Positions 29,218 through 39,179 of a stretch of 64,000 nucleotides of DNA are shown piece after piece. Location of the stretch: positions 124,001-188,000 of the forward strand of contig NZ_JAHHDS010000003.1 in assembly GCF_019739195.1 (NCBI RefSeq), in the 5' to 3' direction. The position numbers and the translations under genes were made by a program. This DNA is from Microcella sp. GTDB taxonomy: Bacteria > Actinomycetota > Actinomycetes > Actinomycetales > Microbacteriaceae. Position 1 is the first letter of the stretch, and each line of letters begins with the position of its first letter. The notes under the pieces are model-generated. The model saw nothing but the letters and a program-made list of their open reading frames with translations. It did not search any database and was not told the origin of the DNA.

Positions 29218-29811
29218 CTATCGCGCCGTCGGGTCGTCGCCGTCGCTCAGCGCGTCCCACGCGTCCTGCCGATCGGGTGCCGCCGCTGACTCTGACTCGT
29301 CGATCGGGGCCAGGCGCACAGCATCAAATCGACGGGTGCGCTGCGGCCAGCGGGATGCCGTGAGCGCCGTGAGTACGCCGATCGCGACCCCGAGGGCTCC
29401 CGCCGCGATCGCGAACGCCGGCCACCCGGTGGTCGCAGCGTGCAACACAAGTGCCCGTACAGAGTCGAGCCCTTCGACCCCCGTCGCAGTCGTGATGGTC
29501 GCCGCCGCCGACTGCACGGGGTCAGAGATCGTGAGCAAACCGGAGGCGATGATGCCCGCACCCAGAAGAGCCTGCAGCAGGCCGAGCACAACGCGGAACA
29601 CGGGCCCGGCGAGAGCCAGCGCTCCGACGAGCGCCAGGGCCGCGATCGCGAGGGGCGGCACAGCGGGTGCGGCGACATCGCCGTAGGCCACGAGCTCGCG
29701 CCCGTCGGTCAGGGTCACCTCGACCCACGGCTGAGACCAGGCCAGAAAGGCGAGTGCGCTCGCGGCGAGCGGCGCCATGATCGCCAGCAGCCGCAATCGT
29801 GCGCCGCTCAT
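29218..29811 (-). CDS. Trp biosynthesis-associated membrane protein
   Basis: 197 residues with four predicted membrane segments and a polar C-terminal tail. SQPWVEVTL in the first extracytoplasmic loop is typical of the actinobacterial trp-operon-associated membrane family (TIGR02234 type). No enzymatic motif is seen; a role in tryptophan transport or complex anchoring has been guessed only from context. Its ATG overlaps the trpE stop (ATGA), so production is tied to TrpE. Confidence 0.85.
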   Translation of the reverse strand: MSGARLRLLAIMAPLAASALAFLAWSQPWVEVTLTDGRELVAYGDVAAPAVPPLAIAALALVGALALAGPVFRVVLGLLQALLGAGIIASGLLTISDPVQSAAATITTATGVEGLDSVRALVLHAATTGWPAFAIAAGALGVAIGVLTALTASRWPQRTRRFDAVRLAPIDESESAAAPDRQDAWDALSDGDDPTAR

Positions 29812-31328
29812 GAGCCTGACCGGCTGAGCGCGTTGGCGATCGCGACCGCCCGCAACGGGGCCGCCGCTTTCGAGATGGTTTCTTGAAACTCGGTCTCGGG
29901 CACCGAGTCGGCGACGAGCCCGGCACCGGCCTGCACGCGGGCGATGCCCTCTGAGAGGAAGGCCGTGCGGATAGCAATCGCCAGGTCGAGGTCGCCCGAG
30001 AAAGCGAAATAGCCCACGACCCCGCCGTAGACCCCGCGTCTGGCCGGCTCAAGCTCGTCAATGATCTGCAGCGCGCGCGGCTTCGGAGCCCCGCTGAGAG
30101 TGCCGGCCGGGAAGGTGGCGCGGAACACATCGATGGGCGACACCTCGTCGCGCAGGTCTCCCTCGACGGTCGACACAAGGTGCATGATGTGGCTGAAACG
30201 CTCGATCTGCATGAATTCGGTGACCTCGACCGTGCCGGCTCGGCAGACCTTCGAGATGTCGTTGCGACCGAGGTCGACGAGCATGAGGTGCTCTGCCTGC
30301 TCTTTGCGGTCGGCCAGCAGTTCGTCGGCCAGTTCTCCGTCGCGCTCGGGCGTTTCGCCGCGCGGGCGCGAACCGGCGATCGGGTGCGTGTGCACCCGGC
30401 CATCCGTGACCTTCACGAGAGCCTCCGGCGAGGAGCCGACGATCGCGTACGGCGCCCCCTCGACGGTCTCAAGCGCGAGCACGTACATGTACGGCGAGGG
30501 GTTCAGCGCGCGCAGCACGCGGTAGACATCGAGCGGGCTCGCCGTGAGCTCATGATCGAACCGCTGCCCGATGACCACCTGGAAGACGTCGCCGTCGCGA
30601 ATGAACTCTTTCGAGCGGTCAACCGCGGCCAAGAACTCGGCCGGCGTCGACCTGTGCTGCGGCTGAGCAGCTGCGTCGAGGTCGATACGGGCGATGTCGG
30701 GCTCAGCGGGATGCGCGAGAGCGGCTTCGAGTGCGTCGAGCCGCCGTTGAGCATCCGCCCACAGCGAGTCGTCGTCATCGTCGCCGTCGGCGAGGGCGCT
30801 CGCGATCAGCGAGACGGTGCCCTGCCGGTGATCCATGACGATGAGCTCGCTCACGAACGCCATCGCCAGCTCGGGGCAGGTGAAATCGCGCGGCGGCGCG
30901 TCGGGCAGGTGCTCGACCTGGCGCACGGCGTCCCAGCCGATGAAGCCGACGAGGCCACCGGTGAGGGGAGGGTTCTCGGGGTTGTCGGGCGAGGCCCATC
31001 GAGCGTGCAGTGCGTCGAGCGCGGCGAGCGAGGTCTCGGGCAGCGGCCCTCCGAAGGCGCGCTCGGCCTCGAGAGATCCGGGCAACCACACCGCACGGCC
31101 CTCTGATTCGGTGAGCACACCGAACGAGCGCACGCCCACGAACGAGTACCGCGACCAGATGCCGCCTTGCTCGGCCGATTCGAGCAAGAATGTGCCGGTG
31201 CGACCCTCTGCGAGTGCTCGGTAGAGTCCCACGGGAGTCAAGGCATCGGCGAACAGGGTGCGGATGACCGGAACAACCCGCGCGGTGCGCACCTGCTGCG
31301 CGAACTCATCGCGCGTGGTCTCGGTCAT
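29808..31328 (-). CDS. trpE: Anthranilate synthase component I
   Basis: 506 residues. It makes anthranilate from chorismate with ammonia from TrpG, which is not in this window. The N-terminal feedback-inhibition region includes [16 protein letters not shown], with the LLES motif that binds tryptophan. The chorismate-binding domain has the usual blocks ([51 protein letters not shown]). The long upstream extension of the frame lies over hisI and is not conserved; ATG 31328 overlaps the hisI stop (ATGA), placing trpE in a mixed his-trp transcript. No leader peptide or attenuator is possible at that junction. Confidence 0.95.
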   Translation of the reverse strand: MTETTRDEFAQQVRTARVVPVIRTLFADALTPVGLYRALAEGRTGTFLLESAEQGGIWSRYSFVGVRSFGVLTESEGRAVWLPGSLEAERAFGGPLPETSLAALDALHARWASPDNPENPPLTGGLVGFIGWDAVRQVEHLPDAPPRDFTCPELAMAFVSELIVMDHRQGTVSLIASALADGDDDDDSLWADAQRRLDALEAALAHPAEPDIARIDLDAAAQPQHRSTPAEFLAAVDRSKEFIRDGDVFQVVIGQRFDHELTASPLDVYRVLRALNPSPYMYVLALETVEGAPYAIVGSSPEALVKVTDGRVHTHPIAGSRPRGETPERDGELADELLADRKEQAEHLMLVDLGRNDISKVCRAGTVEVTEFMQIERFSHIMHLVSTVEGDLRDEVSPIDVFRATFPAGTLSGAPKPRALQIIDELEPARRGVYGGVVGYFAFSGDLDLAIAIRTAFLSEGIARVQAGAGLVADSVPETEFQETISKAAAPLRAVAIANALSRSGS

Positions 31329-31711
31329 GCTTGCTCTCCTGAATCCGCGGAGAGCACCACGGGATCGAGGAGGTCGACATCGAAGCACGACCGCGCACCC
31401 GTGTGGCAGGCGACGCCCACCTGCTCGACCTGCACGAGAAGCGTGTCGCCGTCGCAATCGAGCGCAGCGCCACGCACGTGCTGCACGTGGCCGCTCGTGT
31501 CGCCCTTGCGCCAGTACTCTTGCCGCGACCGGCTCCAGAAAGTCACGCGGCCCTCGGTCAGGGTGCGGCGCAGAGCCTCCGCGTCCATCCAGCCCATCAT
31601 GAGTACCTCACGTGAGTCGTGCTGCTGAATGATTGCGGGCAGCAGGCCGGCCGAGTCGAAGCGCGCACGGTCGATCACGGCGGCGGTCTCGGAACGGTCG
31701 TCAGCGGTCAT
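31325..31711 (-). CDS. hisI: Phosphoribosyl-AMP cyclohydrolase
   Basis: 128 residues, the third step of histidine synthesis. Zinc and magnesium ligands are visible in [11 protein letters not shown] and in CHTGARSCF; the central [18 protein letters not shown] is the family signature. It is monofunctional, since hisE is a separate gene at 33359-33622. Its ATG overlaps the hisF stop and its stop overlaps trpE. Confidence 0.95.
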   Translation of the reverse strand: MTADDRSETAAVIDRARFDSAGLLPAIIQQHDSREVLMMGWMDAEALRRTLTEGRVTFWSRSRQEYWRKGDTSGHVQHVRGAALDCDGDTLLVQVEQVGVACHTGARSCFDVDLLDPVVLSADSGEQA

Positions 31712-32469
31712 CGCACGCTCATCCTCTCGGCGCGCAGGGCACCCTTGACATCGCCGACTGTCAGCTCGGCGTTGTGGAACACGCTCGCGGCGAGCAGCGC
31801 ATCGGCGCCGGCGATGACGGCGGGGGCGAAGTGCTCGAGGGCTCCTGCGCCGCCGGAGGCGATCACGGGCACGGTCGACACCGCGTCGATCGCCCTGATG
31901 AGCTCAAGGTCGAAGCCGTTCTTCGTGCCGTCGGCGTCGATCGAGTTGACGAGCAGTTCGCCCGCCCCGCGGTCGATCGCCTCACGGGCCCATTCGATGG
32001 CATCGATCGACGTGCGTTCGCGCCCGCCGTGCGTAGTCACGACGAAGCCGCTGCTCGAGGCCGCGTCGCGCGTCACGTCGAGCGACAGCACGCAGACTTG
32101 CGCGCCAAACCGATCGGCAATCTCGCCGACCAGTTCGGGGCGCAGAATGGCCGCACTGTTCACGCCGATCTTGTCAGCCCCGTGGCCGAGCAGCCGGGCG
32201 ACATCGTCGACCGTGCGCACCCCTCCCCCGACGGTCAGCGGGATGAAAACCTGCTCGGCCGTCGCCTGCACGAGGTCGAACATCGTCTCGCGGTTGTCGA
32301 CCGTGGCCTTCACGTCAAGGAAGGTAATCTCGTCGGCGCCCTGCTCGTAATAGGTGCGGGCGAGCTCGATCGGGTCACCCGCGTCGCGCAGATCGAGGAA
32401 GTTGACGCCCTTCACCACGCGACCCGCAGCGACGTCGAGGCACGGAATAACCCGCACAGAGACGGCCAT
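31708..32469 (-). CDS. hisF: Imidazole glycerol phosphate synthase subunit HisF
   Basis: 253 residues, the cyclase TIM barrel that takes ammonia from HisH. The catalytic Asp pair is in [17 protein letters not shown] and [14 protein letters not shown]; the phosphate loops are [10 protein letters not shown] and [11 protein letters not shown]. The start ATG shares a base with the hisG stop (TGATG). HisH and HisA are not encoded in the window. Confidence 0.95.
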   Translation of the reverse strand: MAVSVRVIPCLDVAAGRVVKGVNFLDLRDAGDPIELARTYYEQGADEITFLDVKATVDNRETMFDLVQATAEQVFIPLTVGGGVRTVDDVARLLGHGADKIGVNSAAILRPELVGEIADRFGAQVCVLSLDVTRDAASSSGFVVTTHGGRERTSIDAIEWAREAIDRGAGELLVNSIDADGTKNGFDLELIRAIDAVSTVPVIASGGAGALEHFAPAVIAGADALLAASVFHNAELTVGDVKGALRAERMSVR

Positions 32470-33308
32470 CAGATGCGAGCGGCGTGGATCGAGCTGACGA
32501 GGATCGCGCGCGCGCCGAGCTCGTAGAGCTCATCCATGACGTGATTCGTCTCGTCACGCGGCACCATCGCACGCACGGCGACCCACGAGCCGTCGGCGAG
32601 CGGAGAGACCGTCGGCGACTCGAGCCCCGGTGTGATCGCTTGCGCGCGCTCGAGCAGCTCGCGCGGCAAGTCGTAGTCGATGAGCACGTACTGACGGGCG
32701 ACGAGCACGCCCTGCAGGCGGCGCTGCAACGTTGCGATGCCCGCGCGCTCGGGCTGGGCGCTGATGAGCACGGCCGTTGATTCGAGAATCACCGGCCCCA
32801 CGATCTCGAGCCCTTGAGCGCGCAGGGTCGAGCCGGTCGAGACGACATCGGCAACAGCATCCGCCACACCGAGCCGCACCGCCGACTCGACTGCGCCATC
32901 GAGGCGGATGAGCTCGGCCGAGACGCCTTGCTTCTCGAGAAAGGCGCCGACGAGGCCCGGATAGCTGGTCGCGATGCGCACGCCGCCCAGATCGGAGAGC
33001 GAGGCGATCGTGCCGGGAGGTGCCGCGAACCGGAAGGTCGAGCCACCAAAATCGAGCGACTGAATCTCGACCGCCGCCGACCCCGAGTCGAGCAGCAAGT
33101 CTCGCCCGGTGATGCCCACATCGAGCGCGCCCGACCCCACGTAGGTCGCGATGTCGCGCGGTCGCAGGTAGAAGAACTCGACCCCGTTGCGCGGGTCGGC
33201 GACGGTGAGCGCACGCGGGTCGCGCCGGCCGGCATAGCCCGCCTCGACGAGCATCTCGACGGCGGTCTCGGAGAGCGAGCCCTTGTTGGGTACCGCGATT
33301 CTCAGCAT
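32469..33308 (-). CDS. hisG: ATP phosphoribosyltransferase (long form)
   Basis: 279 residues from ATG 33308 ([14 protein letters not shown]), the committed and feedback-regulated first step of histidine synthesis. The long-form C-terminal regulatory domain (last ~75 residues, ending [12 protein letters not shown]) is present, so HisZ is not needed. A GTG at 33362 that overlaps the hisE stop (GTGA) would add 18 unconserved residues; it may matter for coupling, and the true start is unresolved. Confidence 0.94.
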   Translation of the reverse strand: MLRIAVPNKGSLSETAVEMLVEAGYAGRRDPRALTVADPRNGVEFFYLRPRDIATYVGSGALDVGITGRDLLLDSGSAAVEIQSLDFGGSTFRFAAPPGTIASLSDLGGVRIATSYPGLVGAFLEKQGVSAELIRLDGAVESAVRLGVADAVADVVSTGSTLRAQGLEIVGPVILESTAVLISAQPERAGIATLQRRLQGVLVARQYVLIDYDLPRELLERAQAITPGLESPTVSPLADGSWVAVRAMVPRDETNHVMDELYELGARAILVSSIHAARI

Positions 33309-33358
33309 GGCAGTGGTCTCTTCAGTGGGCAGCCCCGAGGGCCGGTCAGTCGTGCTGG

Positions 33359-33622
33359 TCACAGGTGGCGGTAGACGTCGTCGAGGGTGAGGCCCTTCGC
33401 GATGAGCAGCACCTGCAGGTGGTAGAGCAGCTGCGAGACCTCTTCGGCCGTCGCCTCGTCGCTCTGGTACTCGGCGGCCATCCAGACCTCGGCAGCCTCT
33501 TCGACGATCTTCTTGCCGATGGCGTGGATGCCCGCATCGAGCTGCGCGACCGTGCCAGAGCCCTCGGGCCGCTCGCGCGCCTTGTCGCTCAACTCGGCGA
33601 ACAACGCATCGAAAGTCTTCAC
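33359..33622 (-). CDS. hisE: Phosphoribosyl-ATP pyrophosphatase
   Basis: 87 residues, the second step of histidine synthesis. It is an all-alpha MazG-like fold with the metal-binding [12 protein letters not shown] and [14 protein letters not shown]. The frame is open further upstream, but GTG 33622 gives [14 protein letters not shown], the family N-terminus, and a TACCCT hexamer 6 nt upstream indicates a leaderless promoter that would drive hisE-hisG-hisF-hisI-trpE onward. Confidence 0.93.
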   Translation of the reverse strand: MKTFDALFAELSDKARERPEGSGTVAQLDAGIHAIGKKIVEEAAEVWMAAEYQSDEATAEEVSQLLYHLQVLLIAKGLTLDDVYRHL

Positions 33623-33628
33623 CGGCCC

Positions 33629-33634
33629 AGGGTA
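33629..33634 (-). promoter_or_regulatory. Predicted -10 box for a leaderless his-trp operon transcript
   Basis: TACCCT ends 6 nt before hisE GTG 33622, in the 40-bp gap after the FKBP gene. Confidence 0.4.
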
Positions 33635-33662
33635 CCGGCCCCGCGCCGGGGGAAAGCTCGGC

Positions 33663-34031
33663 TCAGGAGACGCCGAGCAGGTCGATGACGAAGACGAGCG
33701 TCTTGCCCGAGAGTCGATGACCGCCACCGGCGGGGCCGTACGCGAGATGGGGCGGGCACACCAGCTGCCGGCGGCCGCCGACCTTCATGCCGGGAATGCC
33801 CTGCTGCCAGCCGGCGATGAGGCTGCCAAGCGGAAAGTTGATCGACGAACCGCGGTTCCACGACGCGTCGAACTCTTCGCCGGTCTCGAACTCGACACCG
33901 AGGTAGTGCACGTCGACGGTCGCGCCGGGCGTGGCCTCGGCGCCCGTGCCGACCACGAGGTCGGTGATCACGAGGTCAGTGGGCGCTGGGCCCTCGAAGA
34001 AGTCGATCTCGGGCTTCGTGTTCTGGCTCAT
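33663..34031 (-). CDS. FKBP-type peptidyl-prolyl cis-trans isomerase
   Basis: 122 residues, a single FKBP domain without a signal peptide, so cytoplasmic. Active-site aromatics and the conserved blocks [45 protein letters not shown] and [22 protein letters not shown] are all present. It probably assists proline-limited folding. It sits between rpe and hisE, without obvious functional link. Confidence 0.93.
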   Translation of the reverse strand: MSQNTKPEIDFFEGPAPTDLVITDLVVGTGAEATPGATVDVHYLGVEFETGEEFDASWNRGSSINFPLGSLIAGWQQGIPGMKVGGRRQLVCPPHLAYGPAGGGHRLSGKTLVFVIDLLGVS

Positions 34032-34060
34032 GGCACTATCAAACCAGACCCCGCGCTCGC

Positions 34061-34723
34061 TCAGTGCGCGTGCTGCTCGGCGGCCGCCCGCAGCGCGGCG
34101 ATCGCGTGCTCGACGTTCTCGGCGCCATAGACGGCCGAACCGGCGACAAAGGTGTCGGCCCCGGCTTCGGCGGCGATGCCGATGGTGTCGAGCGCGATGC
34201 CGCCGTCGACCTGCAGCCAGACATCGAGACCGAGCCGATCGACGGCAGACCGCAGGGTCGCCAGTTTCGGCATCGTCTCGGCCATGAACGACTGCCCGCC
34301 GAAGCCGGGCTCGACGGTCATGACGAGCACCTGGTCGAACTCTGGCAGTAAGTCGAGGTAGGGCTCGATCGGGGTGCCGGGCTTGACCGCGAGGCCCGCA
34401 CGACTGCCGCGCTCGCGCAAGGCGCGCGCCGTGGCCACGACGTCGGCAGCTGCCTCAGCGTGGAAGGTCACCGAGAAGGCCCCGAGCTCGGCGTAGCCCG
34501 GTGCCCAGCGGTCAGCGTCGCTGATCATGAGATGCACGTCGAGAGGAATCGGCGCGATCGCCTGCAGTCGGCCGACCATCTGCGGGCCGAACGTGAGGTT
34601 CGGCACGAAGTGGTTGTCCATGACGTCGACGTGCACGTAGTCGGCGCTCGCGATGCGCTCGACATCTCGCTGCAGATTGACGAAGTCGGCCGACAGGATG
34701 CTCGGGTTGATGCGCGCGGTCAC
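34061..34723 (-). CDS. rpe: Ribulose-phosphate 3-epimerase
   Basis: 220 residues, a TIM barrel of the pentose phosphate pathway that interconverts ribulose-5-P and xylulose-5-P. Metal ligands are in HVDVMDNHFVPNLTFG, VHLMISD and the VMTVEPGFGGQSF and VDGGI blocks. The GTG start at 34723 is followed by TARINPSILSADF, the family N-terminus. A TACGCT hexamer 6 nt upstream suggests a leaderless start. Confidence 0.95.
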   Translation of the reverse strand: MTARINPSILSADFVNLQRDVERIASADYVHVDVMDNHFVPNLTFGPQMVGRLQAIAPIPLDVHLMISDADRWAPGYAELGAFSVTFHAEAAADVVATARALRERGSRAGLAVKPGTPIEPYLDLLPEFDQVLVMTVEPGFGGQSFMAETMPKLATLRSAVDRLGLDVWLQVDGGIALDTIGIAAEAGADTFVAGSAVYGAENVEHAIAALRAAAEQHAH

Positions 34724-34729
34724 GTCGCC

Positions 34730-34735
34730 AGCGTA
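34730..34735 (-). promoter_or_regulatory. Predicted -10 box for a leaderless rpe transcript
   Basis: TACGCT lies 6 nt before the rpe GTG, in the 48-bp gap after rsmB. Confidence 0.4.
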
Positions 34736-34771
34736 GCGACCCGACTCGTCGACGGGCAGCGGGTCAGCGGG

Positions 34772-36175
34772 TCAGCGGCGCGTAAGTAGCTGAATGAACA
34801 TCGCATCGGTTCCGTGACGGTGCGGCCAGAGCTGCGCGGCCCCGTGCTCGAGCGCGCCCAGGTCGAGCGGGGTGCGCGTGATGCTGGCGAGCACGGCCCG
34901 GGCGTCGAGCGGGGCGACCTGGTCGGGGCGTTCAGTCAGGAGGGCATCCACGACCGCCGTCGTCTCGTCGACGTGCGGGGAGCACGTCACGTAGGCGAGC
35001 ACTCCCCCGGGCTTCAGTGCCTCGAGCGCACCGCGTAGCAGCTCGGCCTGCAGCGAGGCGAGCGGGGCGACATCCTCGTCGGTCTTGCGCCAGCGCGCCT
35101 CGGGTCGGCGACGCAGAGCTCCGAGGCCCGTGCAGGGAGCGTCGAGCAGAATGCGGTCGAACGCGGCGACATCGGTCTCGCCGATCGTACGACCGTCGCT
35201 CGTGCGAACCTCGACGGCCGGGTCGACGGCCTGCAGCGCTGAGCGCACGAGCCCTGCTCGAGCCGGCACCAGCTCGTTCGCGACGAGGCGGGCACCACCG
35301 AGCTGCGCCTCAGCGGCGAGCAGCGCGGCCTTGCCCCCAGGGCCTGCGCAGAGGTCGAGCCACGTCTCGTCGGGCGTGATCGGTCGGCAGCGCGACAGGG
35401 CCAGCGCGGCGAGCTGCGAGCCTTCGTCTTGCACTCGCGCACGTCCGCTCGCGACCAACGGGTGCGCTCCAGGGTCGCCTGAGCCCGACGGCACCGCGGT
35501 AGGCGCGTAGAGCGACGGCTCTCCGAGTTCAGCCGGTTCGGCGAGCCCGGGCAGCGCGGCGAGCGTGACTGTCGGCGGCACATTGTCGGCCATGAGAAGC
35601 GCCTCGAGTTCCTGTGCGCGCCCTTCGCGATCGAGCGATGCACGCAACGCACGCACCACCCATGCCGGGTGAGCGTGCGTGATCGCGAGCCGTTCGTCGA
35701 CGTCGACCACGTTGTCCAGCAGTCGCCCTATCCACACCGCATCGTCGTCGCGCGAGATGGTGCGCAACACCGCGTTGACGAACCCCGTGGTGCGCGCAGC
35801 CCGAGCGCGACGCGTGAGCTCGACCGTCTCGCCGACAGCCGCGTGGGCTGGTGTGCTCATGCCGAGCAGCTGGTGCGCTCCGAGTCGCAGCACGTCGAGC
35901 GCCACCGGGTCGATGGCCTCGATTCCGCGGTTCGCGGCGTGCGCGATGACGCGGTCGTAGTGCCCGCGGCGGCGCAAGGTACCGTAGGTCAGTTCGGTCG
36001 CAAAGGCCGCGTCGGCGCCGCTCAACCGCGCTCGCCGAAGGCGCGCGGGCAGCAGCAGATTCGCGTAGGCGTCGTCGTCAGTCACGGCGCGCAGCACATC
36101 GAAGGCGACCTGCCGCGGCGTGGCCGTCGTACGCGCGCGCGCTTGCGACCCCGCTGACTGTGGCCGCTCGGTCAC
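34772..36175 (-). CDS. rsmB: 16S rRNA (cytosine-5) methyltransferase RsmB-like
   Basis: 467 residues. A NusB-like RNA-binding domain (~20-150) is followed by a class I methyltransferase domain. SAM motif I is LDLCAGPGGKAALLA. The two RNA m5C catalytic cysteines appear in LDAPCTGLGALRRRPEARW and VTCSPHVDET. In E. coli this enzyme makes m5C967 in 16S rRNA. The GTG start overlaps the fmt stop by GTGA, the fmt-rsmB pairing common in bacteria. Confidence 0.94.
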   Translation of the reverse strand: MTERPQSAGSQARARTTATPRQVAFDVLRAVTDDDAYANLLLPARLRRARLSGADAAFATELTYGTLRRRGHYDRVIAHAANRGIEAIDPVALDVLRLGAHQLLGMSTPAHAAVGETVELTRRARAARTTGFVNAVLRTISRDDDAVWIGRLLDNVVDVDERLAITHAHPAWVVRALRASLDREGRAQELEALLMADNVPPTVTLAALPGLAEPAELGEPSLYAPTAVPSGSGDPGAHPLVASGRARVQDEGSQLAALALSRCRPITPDETWLDLCAGPGGKAALLAAEAQLGGARLVANELVPARAGLVRSALQAVDPAVEVRTSDGRTIGETDVAAFDRILLDAPCTGLGALRRRPEARWRKTDEDVAPLASLQAELLRGALEALKPGGVLAYVTCSPHVDETTAVVDALLTERPDQVAPLDARAVLASITRTPLDLGALEHGAAQLWPHRHGTDAMFIQLLTRR

Positions 36176-37098
36176 GAGAGCACCGGCGCGCGACCAGCCG
36201 GCCAGCCGCGCGCCCAGTCAACCGCCGACATGGACTGTTTGCCCGCAGGCTGCACGCGCAACAGTTCGAGGGGCTGCGTGCCGGTTCCGACGAGCACTCG
36301 GCCGTTCTCATGGCGAACCGCGCCGACCGGCAGCGCTGCCGCGTCTCGAGCGATCCCCGCCTCGAGCACCTTAATGACCTGCTCGCCCCACAGGGCGAAC
36401 GCTCCCGGCTCGGGTGTGACCCCCCGCAGGCGCGCGTGCACGGTCTCCGCGGGGTCGGAAAGTCGCAAGGCGCCGTCGTGGCGAGTCAGCTTCGGTGCGA
36501 GCGTCACCTCTCCGGTCTGCGGCTGCGCTACAGCGGTGCCCGCCGCGAGGGCGTCGACGACCTCGAGCACGAGTGCGGCACCCGAGGTGCTGAGCTCGTC
36601 GAGCAGCGACCCCGCAGTGCGGTGCGCGCCGATCGGGGTCGTGAGCTGGGCGAACCAGTCACCCTCGTCGAGGCCCTCGGTCAGCTGAAACACCGTCGCC
36701 CCCGTCACGGTGTCGCCCGCGATCACGGCATGCTGAACGGGCGCCGCACCCCGCCACCGAGGCAGCAGCGAGAAGTGCAGGTTGATCCAGCCCAGCCTGG
36801 GCCATTCGAGCAGGGGCGACCGCACAAGACCGCCGTAGGCGACGATCACGCCGAGATCGATATCAAGCGGCAGCAGATCGGGCTCGAGGTCGGCGAGTCG
36901 GCGCGCCTCGAGCACGGGCACATCGTGCACGGCGGCGGCCTGGGCCACCGCGGTCGGCGTCAGCACGCGCTTGCGCCCCTGCGGAGTCGGCGGCCGAGTG
37001 ATCACCCGCACCACGTCGTGCTCGCTCGACGCGAGCGCCGTGAGCGTCGGAACCGCTGCCGCCGGGCTTCCGGCGACGACGATACGCAGGGCAGGCAT
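36172..37098 (-). CDS. fmt: Methionyl-tRNA formyltransferase
   Basis: 308 residues. It formylates initiator Met-tRNA with 10-formyl-tetrahydrofolate. NLHFSLLPRWRGAAPVQHAV holds the catalytic Asn-His region and the flexible loop, and the downstream GLDEGDW carries the catalytic Asp. The C-terminal OB-like domain begins near residue 205. The reading frame runs far upstream over priA but without conservation; ATG 37098 (MPALRIVVAGSP) is the family start, 41 bp from the priA stop. Confidence 0.95.
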   Translation of the reverse strand: MPALRIVVAGSPAAAVPTLTALASSEHDVVRVITRPPTPQGRKRVLTPTAVAQAAAVHDVPVLEARRLADLEPDLLPLDIDLGVIVAYGGLVRSPLLEWPRLGWINLHFSLLPRWRGAAPVQHAVIAGDTVTGATVFQLTEGLDEGDWFAQLTTPIGAHRTAGSLLDELSTSGAALVLEVVDALAAGTAVAQPQTGEVTLAPKLTRHDGALRLSDPAETVHARLRGVTPEPGAFALWGEQVIKVLEAGIARDAAALPVGAVRHENGRVLVGTGTQPLELLRVQPAGKQSMSAVDWARGWPAGRAPVLS

Positions 37099-37138
37099 AG
37101 GCCCATTCAACCGGATGCTCGCCCTGTGCTCGACCGCG

Positions 37139-39178
37139 TCACACGGTCGAGCGCCCGCCAGGGTCGTCGAACGGCTCGGCATCGTCGAATCGCACCCGCA
37201 GCGCGGGCACGCGGCGCCGCGGAGCTGACCCGGGCGGTCGAGGCACCTTCGCCGTCGCCCCGCGCACGAGCTCGGCCTTAAGGCGGGAGGCCACCTCGGC
37301 GCCGCGGCTGTAGTCGAGCCGCACAATGGCACGCACGCGGCCTTCGTCGAGCTCGATCGGGCCGAGCACGTCGACACCCTCGAGCTCATCGACGGCCGAC
37401 GTCGCTCTCGCGACTGCGTCGGGGGTGCCCGCGACGGCGGCCACGCGCACCGCGGGCGGAAACCGCAGCGCGCGACGATCGGCGAGCTCGGCCTCCGCGA
37501 CACGCTCGGGGTGGCCGGTCGCGAGCGCGGTCGCCACCGCTCCCCCGACGCCGACCAGCAGCACGGGCGCATCGACGGCCGCGAGGGCGGCTGCGTTGCA
37601 CCACCAGCGCACGCAGTCTTCGACGACGCGCAGACTCTCGCGGGCGAGCATGCCTTCCCCGTCGAGGAGCAGCACAGCCCTGTACCCACCGGCGACCGTC
37701 GGCTCTGCACCTCTCGTCGCCACGACGAGCGTGCGGCCGCCCGGCGCGGTCTGCAACGGCGTCGTGCCGTCGGAGACGACGACGCGGGCCCCGGCGAAGG
37801 CGCGCCCGAGCTCGTCGGCGGTGCGGGATGAGCCACGCCCCACGGTGCGCCAGCGGGTGCTCTCGCAGGTCGAGCACGACCACTGCGCCGCGACCGACCC
37901 GCACCAACGGCACGACACCGAGGCGCCCGCTCGCGCGATGCCGAGAGGACCCTGACAGGCCGTGCACCGCGCGGTCTCGCCGCACTCGGCGCACGCGATG
38001 CGCGGCGCGTACCCGGGCCGCGCGACCTGTACGAGCACGGGGCCGCTCGCCAGCGCATCCGAGACGGCCTTCCAGGCTGTCGACGGAATGCGGGCCGGTG
38101 CACTGTCGGCGGCCGTCGTCTGCTGTGCCGTCGGGGTGATACGCCGGCGCCAGCGGCCGGTGGGCTCGACTGCCGTCAACCACCCCAGCTCGACCAGCCG
38201 CTGCGCCTCGGTGCTGCGCGCGTGGGCGGCGAGCACGAGCGAGCATCCGGTGTCTTCCTGGCGCAGCAGAGCGAGATCACGACCGTGGATTCCCGGTGCA
38301 TGCGGTTCGACGTGCAGGCCGTCGCCGTCGTCCCACATCGCGATGAGACCCAGGGTCGGCGCGGGGGCAAGGAGTGCCGAGCGATTGCCGATGAGGACGA
38401 GCGGGCGAGACTCGAGGCCTCGCAGGAAGGCTCGATATCGGTCTGCTGCCGGTTGGGTGGCGTCGATGCGCGCAATGTCATCGGCCGGCACCAGGCGCGT
38501 GAGGCACTGCTCCAGATGATCGAGATCGCGATAGTCGGGCACGCTCACGATCGCGCTCCGGCCCCCCGCGAGAGTCGCAGCTGCCAGCTCGGCCAGAGTG
38601 CGCATCGCCGCCGGTACCCAGGTGCCCTCGCCGATGTCGACGAGCGAGGGAATGCCGGCCAGCGCGATGCGCCGCGAGGCTCCGGCACCCTCGAGCGGCT
38701 CGGCGTCGACCCGCAGCACCGGGGTCAGCGCGTCGGCGGCGTACCCCGTGATCGACGGTGCGATCGGGCGGGCCGCATCGCGCGCTCGCGCCTCATCAGC
38801 GGATTCGGCCCGCCGCGCCATCCATGACTTCTCGACCCGCACCTGGCGTGTCGGCACCGCGAGACGAACCAGATCACTCGCGACACCTGCCGAGCGATCA
38901 GCTGCACGTCGCACCAGACGGTAGACCGCGGGGTCGAGCACGCGCGCAGCAGACACCACCTCGTCGAGCTCGCTCAACACGCCCTCGTAGCCGACTTCAT
39001 CGGCAAGCTCAATGATGAATCCTTTGGCCTGACGCCCGGCCGACCTCAGGGGCACGAGCACCCGAACCCCCGGCTGGGCCTGCTCACGCCACCGGTCAGG
39101 AACGCGATAGTCGAAGAGCCGATCGAGCTGCGGCAGGGGCGAATCGAGCAGCACCCGGGCGATGGATGCCGAGGGCAC
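37139..39178 (-). CDS. priA: PriA-like primosomal protein N' (probably no helicase activity)
   Basis: 679 residues. It has an N-terminal 3'-DNA-binding domain (VLLDSPLPQLDRLFDYRVP, then LRSAGRQAKGFI) and a helicase-like core whose Walker A is gone: where GxTGSGKT is expected the sequence reads LAGGRSAIVS. The zinc-binding cysteine pairs CAECGETARCTAC and CRWC/CSTC are retained. Actinobacterial PriA proteins are known for this degeneration, so it probably acts as a structural replication-restart factor. The frame is open upstream over metK; GTG 39178 directly after the metK stop is the best start, with GGAGG 12 nt before it. Confidence 0.9.
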   Translation of the reverse strand: MPSASIARVLLDSPLPQLDRLFDYRVPDRWREQAQPGVRVLVPLRSAGRQAKGFIIELADEVGYEGVLSELDEVVSAARVLDPAVYRLVRRAADRSAGVASDLVRLAVPTRQVRVEKSWMARRAESADEARARDAARPIAPSITGYAADALTPVLRVDAEPLEGAGASRRIALAGIPSLVDIGEGTWVPAAMRTLAELAAATLAGGRSAIVSVPDYRDLDHLEQCLTRLVPADDIARIDATQPAADRYRAFLRGLESRPLVLIGNRSALLAPAPTLGLIAMWDDGDGLHVEPHAPGIHGRDLALLRQEDTGCSLVLAAHARSTEAQRLVELGWLTAVEPTGRWRRRITPTAQQTTAADSAPARIPSTAWKAVSDALASGPVLVQVARPGYAPRIACAECGETARCTACQGPLGIARAGASVSCRWCGSVAAQWSCSTCESTRWRTVGRGSSRTADELGRAFAGARVVVSDGTTPLQTAPGGRTLVVATRGAEPTVAGGYRAVLLLDGEGMLARESLRVVEDCVRWWCNAAALAAVDAPVLLVGVGGAVATALATGHPERVAEAELADRRALRFPPAVRVAAVAGTPDAVARATSAVDELEGVDVLGPIELDEGRVRAIVRLDYSRGAEVASRLKAELVRGATAKVPRPPGSAPRRRVPALRVRFDDAEPFDDPGGRSTV

Positions 39179-39179
39179 T

